DNA of 37,236 nucleotides, taken from NCBI GenBank assembly GCA_903918315.1, contig CAIXEA010000011.1, positions 1-37,236 on the forward strand. The letters are read 5' to 3'. The first letter of the stretch is position 1. Every line of letters starts with the position of its first letter. The position numbers and the translations under genes are program-made. The notes under the pieces were generated by a model. That model saw nothing but the letters and a program-made list of their open reading frames with translations, searched no databases and was not told the origin of the DNA. Positions 1 to 7,646 of this stretch are shown piece after piece. This DNA comes from an uncultured Acetobacteraceae bacterium. GTDB taxonomy: Bacteria > Pseudomonadota > Alphaproteobacteria > Acetobacterales > Acetobacteraceae.

Positions 1-134
1 CCGTGGTTGCTGACCCGCAGCGCATGGTGCAGGGAGATCGCGTGCGACTGGCCGCTCTGGTCATGTTCCGGGGCGACGACCCAGACTTCCCGCGCGCCGG
101 TGGAGGCACCGGCGGTCGTCGCCCCGCGACCCCA
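1..134 (-). pseudogene. surE: SurE 5'-nucleotidase remnant (5'-damaged, cut by window edge)
   Basis: Reading leftwards from about position 89, the minus strand encodes EVWVVAPEHDQSGQSHA followed by SLHHALRV. This is the characteristic N-terminal segment of SurE, the survival-protein 5'/3'-nucleotidase. The frame is open from 134 to the left edge, but it has no ATG, GTG or TTG upstream of this segment and is closed by a stop at 135-137. The normal first 28 or so residues, including the metal-binding NDDG motif, are absent from this frame. A neighbouring frame starting at the minus-strand ATG 155-157 reads VLVADGV, which faintly resembles the SurE start ILVTNDDGI, so deletions and a frameshift are possible. 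I infer a decayed gene. The rest lies outside the window, so the downstream part cannot be judged. Confidence 0.6.
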
Positions 135-155
135 TCAGCGACCAGGACCCAGGCC

Positions 156-986
156 ATGACCCCCACTCTGCGCGACCGGATCGGCATCGATATCGGCCGC
201 AAGCTGCGCCTGGAAGATGCGATCGAATGGGCCGCCCGGCATGATGTCGGCCTGATCGACGTCCAGCTCGACACCGGGGCAAATGCCGTCACGACCTTCG
301 ACGCGGCGCGGGCCCGCCCGGTCCGGGACGCCTGCGCCCGCCATGGCATCCAGCTCGGACTGCATACGCTCTCGGCGGTGAACGTGGCCGAATACGCGCC
401 TTTGGTGGGGGAGGCGGTGGACGCCTATCTGAAGGCCTATATCGACGCCGCCGCCCTGCTGGGGGCGGGCTGGATCGTCGTGCATGCCGGGTTCCATTTC
501 ACCGCCGACATCCCGATGCGGATGCAGACCGGCCTGGACCGGCTGCGGCGCATGGTGGCCTACGCGGAAACCCGCGGCGCCCGCCTGCTGCTGGAAAACC
601 TGAACAAGGAACCGCGCGATGCGGAGGTCCATTACCTCGCTGCCACGCTGGAGGAATGGCGCTGGTATTACGACCGGATCGACAGCCCCGCCTTCGGCCT
701 GTCCTTCACCGCGAACCACGCGCATCTGGTGCCGGAGGGGGTGGACGGCTTCCTGGCCGCGATGCCGCTCGACCGTGTGGCGGAAGTGCGGTTGGCGGAT
801 TGCTTCCGCAATGGGATCGAGGAGCATCTGGTGCCCGGCCAGGGCGACTTCGACTTCCCGGGCCTGTTCGCCGCTCTGGAGACCCGAGGCTATCGTGGCC
901 ATTACACCAACGCCTTCGGTTCACTCGACGACATGCTCCGCGCGCGTGACCGCTTTGGCGCCTATGGACCCGGATCCGCCGCATAG
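156..986 (+). CDS. Sugar phosphate isomerase/epimerase-like TIM-barrel protein
   Basis: A 276-residue protein of the xylose-isomerase-like / AP-endonuclease-2 TIM-barrel superfamily, probably cytosolic and metal-dependent. Visible support is the string of barrel-strand signatures: DRIGIDIG at the N-terminus, LGLHTLSAVNVAEY, WIVVHAGFHF, RLLLENLN with the typical metal-ligand Glu, FTANHAHLVPEG, and a late strand EVRLADC. The start at 156 is chosen because the first barrel strand begins a few residues later. An open frame extends upstream to the window edge, but it reads as low-complexity Arg/Pro-rich sequence. The start overlaps the damaged surE fragment on the other strand. Substrate is unknown; family members act on sugars, inositols or hydroxypyruvate. 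Confidence 0.8.
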   Translation: MTPTLRDRIGIDIGRKLRLEDAIEWAARHDVGLIDVQLDTGANAVTTFDAARARPVRDACARHGIQLGLHTLSAVNVAEYAPLVGEAVDAYLKAYIDAAALLGAGWIVVHAGFHFTADIPMRMQTGLDRLRRMVAYAETRGARLLLENLNKEPRDAEVHYLAATLEEWRWYYDRIDSPAFGLSFTANHAHLVPEGVDGFLAAMPLDRVAEVRLADCFRNGIEEHLVPGQGDFDFPGLFAALETRGYRGHYTNAFGSLDDMLRARDRFGAYGPGSAA

Positions 987-1001
987 GCGGTGACAGCCGG
1001 C

Positions 1002-1022
1002 GCGGGGCCGTTTATGCCCCGC
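1002..1022 (+). other. Hairpin directly before the sulfotransferase start
   Basis: GCGGGGC (1002-1008) pairs perfectly with GCCCCGC (1016-1022) around a 7-base loop. It ends two bases before the ATG at 1025 and there is no T-tract. It could terminate transcription of the upstream gene or mask the next start codon, which has no visible ribosome binding site. Confidence 0.4.
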
Positions 1023-1024
1023 TG

Positions 1025-2023
1025 ATGCCGCCGCCCATCCCAACCACCCACGATCCGATCGACACCGCGATCATCATCGTCGGCGCGCAGCGGTCGGGCA
1101 CGACCTGGCTGGGCAAGATTTTCGATAGCCACCCGGATGTGCTGTACCGGCATGAACCCGATGAGGCCCATCCGTTGCCCCCGAATGCCGCCCCGGAGGC
1201 GATCCGCGCCGGTGTCGCCGCCTGGGCGGCCGAGCGCGGCGCCCGCGCGGCGGGGAAGCGGCCGTTCTTCCGCAAGTCCTGGCAGCCGGCGCGGCTCCAT
1301 TGGCTGCGCAATGCCATCGCGGCCGGTCTGGCCGCCGCGTCCCGGCTGCCGGTGATCGGGCGGGTGGCGGCGGGCGTGCCGCTGCCCGACTTTGTCCAGG
1401 CCGCCGGCCGCCCCCGGTTGCGATTCGTGCTCAAATCCGTGGCGCTGTGCCACTCCGTGGGGGATCTGGCGCGGGCGCTGCCGGACAGCCGGGTGGTGGT
1501 GATCCTGCGCCATCCCTGCGGCCAGGTTCATTCCGTGATGCGGGGCAACGCGCATCGGCGGTTCGATCTGCGGGCGGCTGGCACGGATATGCCCTATGAT
1601 GAGGTCATGGCCCTGCGCGCCGCGGCGGAGCGCGGGATCGATGACGCCGGCTTTCAGGCGCTGGCGGACGCGGCCAAATATGCCTGGGGCTGGGTCGCCT
1701 TCAATGAGGCGGCCCTGGCCTCGGCGCGGGCACTGCCGAACGTCCGGACGATCCTGTATGAGGATTTGTGCGCCGCCCCGCAGGCGCAGGCGCGCGCGCT
1801 GTTCGCTTTCGCCGATCTGGGATGGGCGGCGCAGACGGGGGATTTCCAGGCGCGCAGCAGCAGCGGCGGGGATGCGGACAGTTATTACGCGGTGTTTCGC
1901 GACTCGGCGGACGCCGCGGAGCGTTGGCGGACCCGCATGCCGGCGGCGGATCAGCAGGCCGTGCGCGCGGTGGTCCGTCTGTCCTGGCTGGCGTCGCTTT
2001 GGCCCGACCTGGCGGCGCCATGA
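1025..2023 (+). CDS. Sulfotransferase family protein
   Basis: A 332-residue PAPS-dependent sulfotransferase-domain protein. The 5'-phosphosulfate-binding loop is GAQRSGTTWL at residues 20-29. The 3'-phosphate-binding segment is RVVVILRHPCGQVHS at about 156-170, with the expected Arg162 and Ser170. This family moves a sulfuryl group from PAPS to a hydroxyl or amine on a carbohydrate, lipid or other small molecule; the acceptor cannot be predicted here. No signal peptide or membrane segment is evident. The gene follows the TIM-barrel gene by 38 bases and lacks a clear Shine-Dalgarno; a hairpin sits immediately upstream. The next in-frame ATG is far downstream and would remove the P-loop, so 1025 is the only reasonable ATG start. 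Confidence 0.85.
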   Translation: MPPPIPTTHDPIDTAIIIVGAQRSGTTWLGKIFDSHPDVLYRHEPDEAHPLPPNAAPEAIRAGVAAWAAERGARAAGKRPFFRKSWQPARLHWLRNAIAAGLAAASRLPVIGRVAAGVPLPDFVQAAGRPRLRFVLKSVALCHSVGDLARALPDSRVVVILRHPCGQVHSVMRGNAHRRFDLRAAGTDMPYDEVMALRAAAERGIDDAGFQALADAAKYAWGWVAFNEAALASARALPNVRTILYEDLCAAPQAQARALFAFADLGWAAQTGDFQARSSSGGDADSYYAVFRDSADAAERWRTRMPAADQQAVRAVVRLSWLASLWPDLAAP

Positions 2024-2065
2024 TATCCGCGTGACAACTCAGACCGGCCGGGCCAGAATTGCCCC

Positions 2066-2734
2066 GTGAATGTTCTCGCGCCCCCCAAAGCCCGCCTGCC
2101 GATTGAGATCGTGCTCGATCTGATATGCCCGTGGTGTTACCTCGGCGTGCGCCGGCTGATGCGCACGATCCGCCGGCGGCCGGATCTGCTGTTCGATCTG
2201 ACCTGGCGGCCGTTTCTGCTGAACCCGGACATGCCGCGGCTCGGCATGGCGCGGCCGGATTATGTGGTGCGCAAGTTCGGCGGGGAGGATCGGGCCCGCC
2301 GGCTCTACGCCTCCATCTCCGAGATCGGATTGGCGGAGGGTATCCAGTTCCGCTTCGATCGCATCCGCCGCACCCCGTCATCGGTCGATGCGCACCGTCT
2401 GGTTCGCCATGCCGCGCGGTTCGGGCGGGCGGACGGGATGGTCGAAGCCTTGTTCTCCGCCCATTTCACCGATGGGGCCGATATCGGCGACCACGGCGTG
2501 CTGATCGCCGTCGCGACGGCGTGCGGCCTCGATCCGCTGAGCGTGCGCCGCTACCTCATGAGTGATGAGGACGCCGATCTGGTGCATGGCGACAATCTGC
2601 GGGCCCACCGGCTGGGGATCAACGGCGTGCCCTGCTTCGTGATCGGGGAGCGTCACGCCATCGCCGGGGCTCAGGAACCGGAAGTGATCGAACGCCTGCT
2701 CGATGTCGCGGCGTTGGAGGCGTTGGAGGTTTAG
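2066..2734 (+). CDS. DsbA family (FrnE-like) thiol oxidoreductase
   Basis: A 222-residue member of the thioredoxin-fold DsbA/FrnE/2-hydroxychromene-2-carboxylate isomerase family. The strand LPIEIVLDLICPWCYLG places a CPWC redox motif at residues 21-24. The helical insertion follows, and the conserved cis-proline region is in INGVPCFVIG near residue 190. There is no signal peptide, so a cytosolic enzyme is likely, as in FrnE. The start is a GTG at 2066 with a poor ribosome binding site; the CPWC strand begins about ten residues later, so there is little room for a later start. It lies 42 bases after the sulfotransferase gene in the same direction. The CxxC favours a disulfide oxidoreductase over the GST-kappa-like isomerases. 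Confidence 0.85.
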   Translation: MNVLAPPKARLPIEIVLDLICPWCYLGVRRLMRTIRRRPDLLFDLTWRPFLLNPDMPRLGMARPDYVVRKFGGEDRARRLYASISEIGLAEGIQFRFDRIRRTPSSVDAHRLVRHAARFGRADGMVEALFSAHFTDGADIGDHGVLIAVATACGLDPLSVRRYLMSDEDADLVHGDNLRAHRLGINGVPCFVIGERHAIAGAQEPEVIERLLDVAALEALEV

Positions 2735-2782
2735 CATCAGCGGGCTTTGAGTCCGCCGCGGTGACCGGCTAAACACCCTCTT

Positions 2783-3913
2783 ATGCGTATCGCCGCCATC
2801 CTCGTCGCCGCCGGGTCCGGAAGCCGCTTCGGCGCACCGACCCCCAAACAGTTCCTCACCGTCGCCGGGCAGCCGGTGATCCGCCATGCCGCGCGGTCCC
2901 TGGCCGCGGAGGTCGCCTTGCTGCAGCCCGTTGGTGACGAGGCGGCCATCCGCGCCGCGCTGGACGGCCTGGCACATTTGCCGGTGGTGCCTGGCGGGGC
3001 CACCCGCCAGGACAGCGTCAAGGCCGGGCTGGAGGCGCTGGTGCCGCATGCCCCCGATGTCGTGCTGGTCCATGACGCCGCCCGGCCGGTGATCCCCGCC
3101 GGCACCGTCGCCGCCTTGCTGCGCGCGCTCGACCATGCCCCTGGCGCCATCCCGGGGATGCCGGTGGCCGATACGCTCAAGCGCGTCGCCGGCGATGCGA
3201 TCGTCGCGACCGTCCCGCGGGACGGTCTGTATCGTGCCCAGACCCCGCAGGCCTTCCGCTTCGCAGCCCTGCTCGCCGCCCATCGGTCCGGGCTCATCGG
3301 CGCGACCGATGATGCGTCCTTGCTGGAAGCGGCGGGCCAGACGGTCGCGATCGTCGCGGGCTCGGACGACAACATCAAACTGACCTACCCCGAGGACCTC
3401 GCCCGGCTGGAGCGCATCATGACCGTGCCTTTATATCCGCGGACCGGCACCGGGTTCGACGTCCATGTCATACAGGCCGGCCGGCCGATGATCCTGTGCG
3501 GGGTCACGGTGCCGCATGACCAGGGCCTGGCCGGGCATTCCGACGCCGATGTCGGGATCCACGCGCTGTGCGACGCGATCTATGGCGCCCTGGCAGAGGG
3601 CGATATCGGCCGCCATTTCCCGCCGTCCGAGGCCAGCTGGAAGGACGCCGACAGCGCCCGCTTCCTGGCCCATGCCGCGTCCCGCATCGCCGCGCGCGGC
3701 GGGCGCCTGGCCAATGCCGATGTGACCCTGATCTGCGAACGCCCCAAGATCGCCCCGCACGCGGCGGCGATGATGGCGCGGCTGGCCCAGATCCTCGGCG
3801 TCGATACCGGCCGGATCTCGGTGAAGGCGACCACCACCGAAAAGCTCGGTTTCACCGGCCGCGGCGAAGGCATCGCCGCCCAGGCGGTGGCGACGGTTCT
3901 GCTCCCGGATTAG
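2783..3913 (+). CDS. ispDF: Bifunctional IspD/IspF (MEP cytidylyltransferase and cyclodiphosphate synthase)
   Basis: A 376-residue fusion carrying two steps of the non-mevalonate isoprenoid pathway. Residues 1 to about 215 are IspD, which converts MEP plus CTP to [16 protein letters not shown] (8-18) is the nucleotide-binding loop, and VHDAARP and the late [10 protein letters not shown] are typical. Residues from about 220 are IspF, which cyclises CDP-ME-2P to MEc[11 protein letters not shown] supplies zinc ligands Asp226 and His228, and [10 protein letters not shown] supplies His260. Fused ispDF genes are characteristic of alphaproteobacteria and some epsilonproteobacteria. The protein is cytosolic, both active sites look intact and length is normal for the fusion. 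The stop codon abuts a palindromic repeat element. Confidence 0.96.
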   Translation: MRIAAILVAAGSGSRFGAPTPKQFLTVAGQPVIRHAARSLAAEVALLQPVGDEAAIRAALDGLAHLPVVPGGATRQDSVKAGLEALVPHAPDVVLVHDAARPVIPAGTVAALLRALDHAPGAIPGMPVADTLKRVAGDAIVATVPRDGLYRAQTPQAFRFAALLAAHRSGLIGATDDASLLEAAGQTVAIVAGSDDNIKLTYPEDLARLERIMTVPLYPRTGTGFDVHVIQAGRPMILCGVTVPHDQGLAGHSDADVGIHALCDAIYGALAEGDIGRHFPPSEASWKDADSARFLAHAASRIAARGGRLANADVTLICERPKIAPHAAAMMARLAQILGVDTGRISVKATTTEKLGFTGRGEGIAAQAVATVLLPD

Positions 3914-4011
3914 AGCATGATCGCCATAGGTGGAACCACGCGGCGGCGTGAATCATGCGATCAAACAAAGAGTTCTACAGCACGATTGGGTCAACTTGAC
4001 CCAGTCGTGCT
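3912..4011 (+). repeat. Two-hairpin palindromic intergenic element
   Basis: The element begins at the ispDF stop codon. First stem: GCATGAT (3915-3921) with ATCATGC (3952-3958). Second, much stronger stem: 3979-3994 with 3996-4011, 16 pairs including one G-T, around a single central base. The second arm ends three bases before the Shine-Dalgarno of the next gene. I recall similar two-part palindromic elements, with GAGCATGAT ends and a central AGTTCTA, dispersed in alphaproteobacterial genomes. Only one copy is present here, so repeat status is an inference. It may also end ispDF transcription. Confidence 0.55.
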
Positions 4012-4013
4012 TT

Positions 4014-4020
4014 AAGGAGG
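4014..4020 (+). promoter_or_regulatory. Strong ribosome binding site for the lipoprotein gene
   Basis: AAGGAGG lies five bases before the ATG at 4026 and is one of the strongest Shine-Dalgarno sequences in the window. It fixes the start of the lipoprotein and rules out the longer in-frame start upstream. Confidence 0.75.
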
Positions 4021-4025
4021 TTTCC

Positions 4026-4337
4026 ATGCGGCGTTTACGGTTCGCGATGGCGGTCACGGCTCTGATGGCCTTGGCCGGCTGCACGTCTGGCGGGGTGGCG
4101 ACGCCGCCTTATCCGCCCGTGCCCGCGCCCCTGCCGGAAATCATGCCCAAACCCCCCGTGACCCCGGACGCGCTGATCTGGCAGCCCGGCCATTGGGACT
4201 GGAATGGCGCCGGTTATGTCTGGCAGCCCGGCCAATATGTGCCGGCCGCCGGTCATGGCGCCTGGTGGCAAACCGGCTGGTGGAGCCTGCGGAATGACGA
4301 ATGGCGCTGGGAACCGGCGCATTGGGCGGGCGGCTGA
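4026..4337 (+). CDS. Small Trp-rich (YXWXPG-repeat) lipoprotein
   Basis: A 103-residue predicted outer-membrane or periplasmic lipoprotein. The N-terminus is a lipoprotein signal peptide with basic MRRLR, a hydrophobic core and the lipobox LAGC, giving lipidated Cys19. A Pro-rich linker (about 25-48) follows. The mature domain has imperfect Trp-Pro-Gly repeats: IWQPGHWDW, YVWQPGQYV and WRWEPAHW. Such repeats occur in small surface lipoproteins of proteobacteria annotated as YXWGXW-repeat proteins, whose function is not known to me. It has its own strong ribosome binding site and is separated from ispDF by a palindromic element, so it may be an independent unit. It precedes the lipid A operon, consistent with but not proof of an envelope role. 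Confidence 0.8.
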   Translation: MRRLRFAMAVTALMALAGCTSGGVATPPYPPVPAPLPEIMPKPPVTPDALIWQPGHWDWNGAGYVWQPGQYVPAAGHGAWWQTGWWSLRNDEWRWEPAHWAGG

Positions 4338-4422
4338 CGGCGGGGCTGCGTCACACATGCCCTTGCGGCACCCGGGGCCGGGGTGTTAGTGCCCCGCGCT
4401 AATCTTCGTAGGGGCCCCGCTT

Positions 4423-4704
4423 ATGTCGTCCACCTTTGAGACGGTTGCCGGAATCATCGCCGATACCTGTGATATCGACCGTGACAAGATCACGTCCGAA
4501 AGCCATGCCATCAACGATCTGGGCATCGACAGCCTGGATTTCCTCGACGTCGCCTTCGCCATCGACAAGGCGTTCGGCATCAAGATGCCGCTGGAGCAAT
4601 GGACCCAGGAAGTGAACGACTCGAAGGTCTCGTCCGACGAGTATTTCGTTCTGTGCAATCTCTGCACCAATATCGACAAGCTGGTGGCGGCGAAGTCGGC
4701 CTGA
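4423..4704 (+). CDS. acpXL: Acyl carrier protein AcpXL
   Basis: A 93-residue specialised acyl carrier protein. The phosphopantetheine site is GIDSLDF with Ser37. The sequence closely follows rhizobial AcpXL as I remember it, particularly the C-terminal stretches EQWTQEVN and [12 protein letters not shown], which ordinary AcpP lacks. AcpXL carries the growing very-long-chain (C26-C28, omega-1 hydroxylated) fatty acid that LpxXL places on lipid A. It is the first gene of a co-directional run through lpxXL (4423-11106), and fabZ begins four bases after its stop, so it is probably the operon leader. The 85 bases upstream contain no convincing promoter that I can identify. Confidence 0.94.
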   Translation: MSSTFETVAGIIADTCDIDRDKITSESHAINDLGIDSLDFLDVAFAIDKAFGIKMPLEQWTQEVNDSKVSSDEYFVLCNLCTNIDKLVAAKSA

Positions 4705-4708
4705 TCCC

Positions 4709-5182
4709 ATGCGCCTCGAATACTTCCAGATGGTGGATCGGATCGTCTCCCTCGATCCGGTCGCCCGCACCATCCGGATGGAGGGGCTGGTGCCCGAGCA
4801 AAGCCCGATCTTCGAGGGGCATTTCCCGGGCCATCCCATCCTGCCCGGTGTGCTGATGATCGAGACCATCGCCCAGACGGGCGGCTGGCTCGTGCTGGCG
4901 ACGCTGCGCTTTGCCGCCATGCCCTTCCTGTTGCAGGTCAAGGAAGCCAAAATGCGGAGCTTCGTCGTCCCCGGCCAGCATCTGGAAACCGAGGCCCGCC
5001 TGATCCACGACGGATCAGGCTATGCGGTGATCGAGGGCAGTATCACGTCCGACGGCAAAAAAGTCGCGGACGCCGAAATCCGCTACCGCGTCGTCCCTTT
5101 CCCGAATGAGACCTTGCGCGCCCAGATGCTCGAAACGGCGCGGCGCATCGAAGTGCCGGAGGCGTATTTCCATGCCGCATGA
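4709..5182 (+). CDS. fabZXL: FabZ-like 3-hydroxyacyl-ACP dehydratase of the VLCFA operon
   Basis: A 157-residue hot-dog-fold dehydratase. The active-site helix region reads EGHFPGHPILPGVLMIE; His38 and Glu52 match the catalytic His/Glu pair of FabZ. It should remove water from 3-hydroxyacyl-AcpXL during elongation of the lipid A very-long-chain acyl group. It is slightly longer at the C-terminus than housekeeping FabZ (YRVVPFPNE onwards), as is usual for copies in this cluster. The gene starts four bases after acpXL, and its last codons overlap the start of the next ketosynthase gene (ATG at 5172, stop at 5180-5182). Cytosolic. The operon context, not the sequence alone, distinguishes it from the housekeeping fabZ. 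Confidence 0.9.
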   Translation: MRLEYFQMVDRIVSLDPVARTIRMEGLVPEQSPIFEGHFPGHPILPGVLMIETIAQTGGWLVLATLRFAAMPFLLQVKEAKMRSFVVPGQHLETEARLIHDGSGYAVIEGSITSDGKKVADAEIRYRVVPFPNETLRAQMLETARRIEVPEAYFHAA

Positions 5183-6353
5183 CCGCGACGCCCTGATCAC
5201 CGGGGTCGGACTCGTTTCCTGCCTGGGGGAGGGCCTGGACGCCCACTGGGATGCCTTGAACGCATTCAGCCCGGTGCTGGACACGACCAGTTTCCCAGGC
5301 TTCCCGGTCCATCCCATGACCGCCCTCGCCCTCGATCGGCAGATCCCCAAACGCGGCGATCAGCGGCAGATGGAAGCCTGGCAGCGTATCGGCACCTATG
5401 CCGCCGGCGCCGCCCTCGATTCCGCCGGCGTGAAGGGCGACGCGGATCTGCTGTCACGCATGCACATGATTGTCGCGGCCGGCGGTGGTGAGCGGGACTA
5501 TGCCGTTGATTCGGCCCTGCTGTCCGCTTTGCCGAAGGCGGAGAATCCGGGCGCATACCTGAATGAGCACCTGCTGAGCGACCTGCGGCCAACCCTGTTT
5601 CTGGCGCAGTTGTCCAATCTTCTGGCCGGCAATATCTCATTGGTGCACGGCGTCGTGGGCTCGTCGCGGACCTTCATGGGGGAGGAATCCGCGGGCGCGG
5701 ATGCCGTCCGCATCGCCTGCGCGCGCATCGCGGCCGGGCAGGGGGACCTGTTCCTCGTCGGCGGTTCCTACAACGCGCAACGGCCCGATGTTCTCGTGCA
5801 TTTCGAGATGGGGCGGCTGCTGTGGAAGCAGGATTTCGCCGGTGTCTGGCAGCGCCAGGAAGCCGGTGGCGGGCTCCTGCTGGGCTCCCTCGGATGTTTC
5901 CTGGTGATCGAAAGCCGGGCGCATGCGGCGGCCCGCGGCGCGGCCCCATTGGCCCGGATCGCCTCGGTGGCGACCGACCGGTGCCGGCGTGATGCCGGGG
6001 TTGCCACCGCCGTTGCCCGCCGCCAGATGGCGGCCTTGGACGGGACCTATGATGCCGCTGGCGCGGCGGTCATCTCCGGTGCCTCGGGCGCGGCCGCCGC
6101 GACGGTGGAGGAGCGGGCCTTCCTCGACACTCTCGGCCTGCCGGTGCGTGCGGGTGCGACCGCGCTTGGCCATAGTTTAGAACCGGCGTTTCCGGCCAGT
6201 GTGGCGCTCGCGGCGATGGCGCTGGCGCGCGGAACATTGTTCCCGCCGCTGGAACCGGCGGAAACCCCGATGACCGCACCGTTACGCGATGTCCTCGTCA
6301 CTGGCTGGGGCCACTGGCGCGGCGAAGCGCTGGCCCACCTCACCGCGGAATAA
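5172..6353 (+). CDS. fabF2XL: Degenerate beta-ketoacyl-ACP synthase (FabF2XL-like, active-site Cys absent)
   Basis: A 393-residue thiolase-fold ketosynthase. The fold is clear from ALITGVGLVSCLG at the N-terminus, GDLFLVGGSYN, GGGLLLGSLGCFLVIESR and LGHSLEPAFPAS. By ungapped alignment with the neighbouring intact ketosynthase, the nucleophile position (STAC) is occupied by Glu172 within FMGEESAGADAV. The HGT motif is replaced by ISGASGAA, with Ala304 where His should be, while the second His (His334 in LGHS) is kept. The protein therefore probably cannot condense acyl chains alone. By analogy with chain-length factors, where Gln replaces Cys, it may pair with the next gene product. The start at 5172 is chosen over an upstream in-frame ATG at 5106 because it overlaps the fabZ end in the usual way and begins just before the first core strand. 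Confidence 0.85.
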   Translation: MPHDRDALITGVGLVSCLGEGLDAHWDALNAFSPVLDTTSFPGFPVHPMTALALDRQIPKRGDQRQMEAWQRIGTYAAGAALDSAGVKGDADLLSRMHMIVAAGGGERDYAVDSALLSALPKAENPGAYLNEHLLSDLRPTLFLAQLSNLLAGNISLVHGVVGSSRTFMGEESAGADAVRIACARIAAGQGDLFLVGGSYNAQRPDVLVHFEMGRLLWKQDFAGVWQRQEAGGGLLLGSLGCFLVIESRAHAAARGAAPLARIASVATDRCRRDAGVATAVARRQMAALDGTYDAAGAAVISGASGAAAATVEERAFLDTLGLPVRAGATALGHSLEPAFPASVALAAMALARGTLFPPLEPAETPMTAPLRDVLVTGWGHWRGEALAHLTAE

Positions 6354-6362
6354 GAGGCGAAG

Positions 6363-7646
6363 ATGCAGGATACCGACCATCTTGGCAGGCCGATCATCGT
6401 CGTGACGGGGGTGGGGCTGATCACGTCGCTGGGGCAGGGGACGGACGCCAATTGGCGGGCCTTGACCGCCGGGAAATCCGGGATCCACCGCATCACCCGC
6501 TTCCCGGTCGATGGCATGAGGACCACCATGGCGGGAACCGTCGATTTCATTCCGGTCGCCGTGCCCTCCGCCCCCGCGATGTCCGAACGCCTGGCAGAAC
6601 TGGTGATCGAGGAAGCCGTCACCCAGGCAGCCATCGGCCAGCCTGGCGATTTCCCCGGACCGCTGTTCCTGGCCCTGCCGCCGGTGGAGATGGAATGGCC
6701 GCAGCGCCTGGCGCTCGCCGCTGAATCCGGTGCGCGCGACACCGTCACCTATGATGATCTGCTCCGCGCGGCCGGGTCCGGCGATCATCATGCGTATTAT
6801 GAGCGGTTCCTGTTCGCGTCTGTCGGCGAAAATCTGGCTTCGCGCTTCGGCACCAGGGGCACGCCGATCGCGACCTCGACCGCCTGCGCGTCGGGCGGCA
6901 CCGCGATCCAGTTGGGGGTCGAGGCGATCCGCCGTGGCGAAACCGAATCAGCCCTGGTCGTCGGCACCGATGCCTCGGTGAACCCGGAGAGTCTGATCCG
7001 CTTCTCGCTGCTGTCGGCCCTGTCGACCCGCAATGACTCACCAGAAACCGCGTCGCGTCCCTTCGCCAAGGATCGCGATGGGTTCATCATGTCCGAAGGC
7101 GCCGGTGCGCTGGTGCTCGAAAGCCTGACCCATGCCCGGGCGCGCGGGGCGACCATCCTCGGTGTCATCGAAGGCTGTGGGGAGGCCGCGGATGGCTTCC
7201 ATCGCACCCGGTCGTCGCCGGATGGCAAGCCGATCATCGCCTGCATGCGCAATGCCCTGGACGATGCCGGGCTGACCCCGGATGATGTCGGCTACATCAA
7301 TGCCCATGGCACCAGCACGCCCGAGAACGACAAGATGGAATGGGTTGGCGTATCGGCGGTGTTTGGCGCGCGGGCGTCGTCGATTCCGATCTCCTCCAAC
7401 AAATCGATGATCGGGCATACCTTGACCGCCGCGGGCGCGATCGAGGCGATCTTCACCCTGCTGACCGTCCGGCACGGCCTTCTGCCGCCGACGATCAACT
7501 ACGACACGCCCGACCCCGCCGTGCCCGTCGATTGCGTGCCGAACGTGGCGCGGGCGGCGGTTGTGTCGCACGCGATTTCCAACTCATTCGGGTTTGGCGG
7601 GCAGAATGTGTGCGTGGTGATCGGGGCGGCGCCGGGGCGGTCATGA
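6363..7646 (+). CDS. fabF1XL: Beta-ketoacyl-ACP synthase (FabF1XL-like, intact)
   Basis: A 427-residue FabF-type condensing enzyme. The catalytic triad is complete: Cys175 in IATSTACASGG, His315 in NAHGTSTP and His352 in SMIGHTLTAAG. The C-terminal SNSFGFGGQN is canonical. Compared with housekeeping FabF there is an extra segment around residues 100-150 (PPVEMEWPQR through HHAYYERF), which may shape the acyl pocket for long chains. It should condense malonyl units with acyl-AcpXL during VLCFA synthesis. It follows the degenerate ketosynthase by nine bases, with a purine-rich ribosome binding site (AAGAGGCGAAG) and overlaps the next SDR gene by four bases (ATGA). The pair with the preceding gene is likely translated together. 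Confidence 0.93.
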   Translation: MQDTDHLGRPIIVVTGVGLITSLGQGTDANWRALTAGKSGIHRITRFPVDGMRTTMAGTVDFIPVAVPSAPAMSERLAELVIEEAVTQAAIGQPGDFPGPLFLALPPVEMEWPQRLALAAESGARDTVTYDDLLRAAGSGDHHAYYERFLFASVGENLASRFGTRGTPIATSTACASGGTAIQLGVEAIRRGETESALVVGTDASVNPESLIRFSLLSALSTRNDSPETASRPFAKDRDGFIMSEGAGALVLESLTHARARGATILGVIEGCGEAADGFHRTRSSPDGKPIIACMRNALDDAGLTPDDVGYINAHGTSTPENDKMEWVGVSAVFGARASSIPISSNKSMIGHTLTAAGAIEAIFTLLTVRHGLLPPTINYDTPDPAVPVDCVPNVARAAVVSHAISNSFGFGGQNVCVVIGAAPGRS

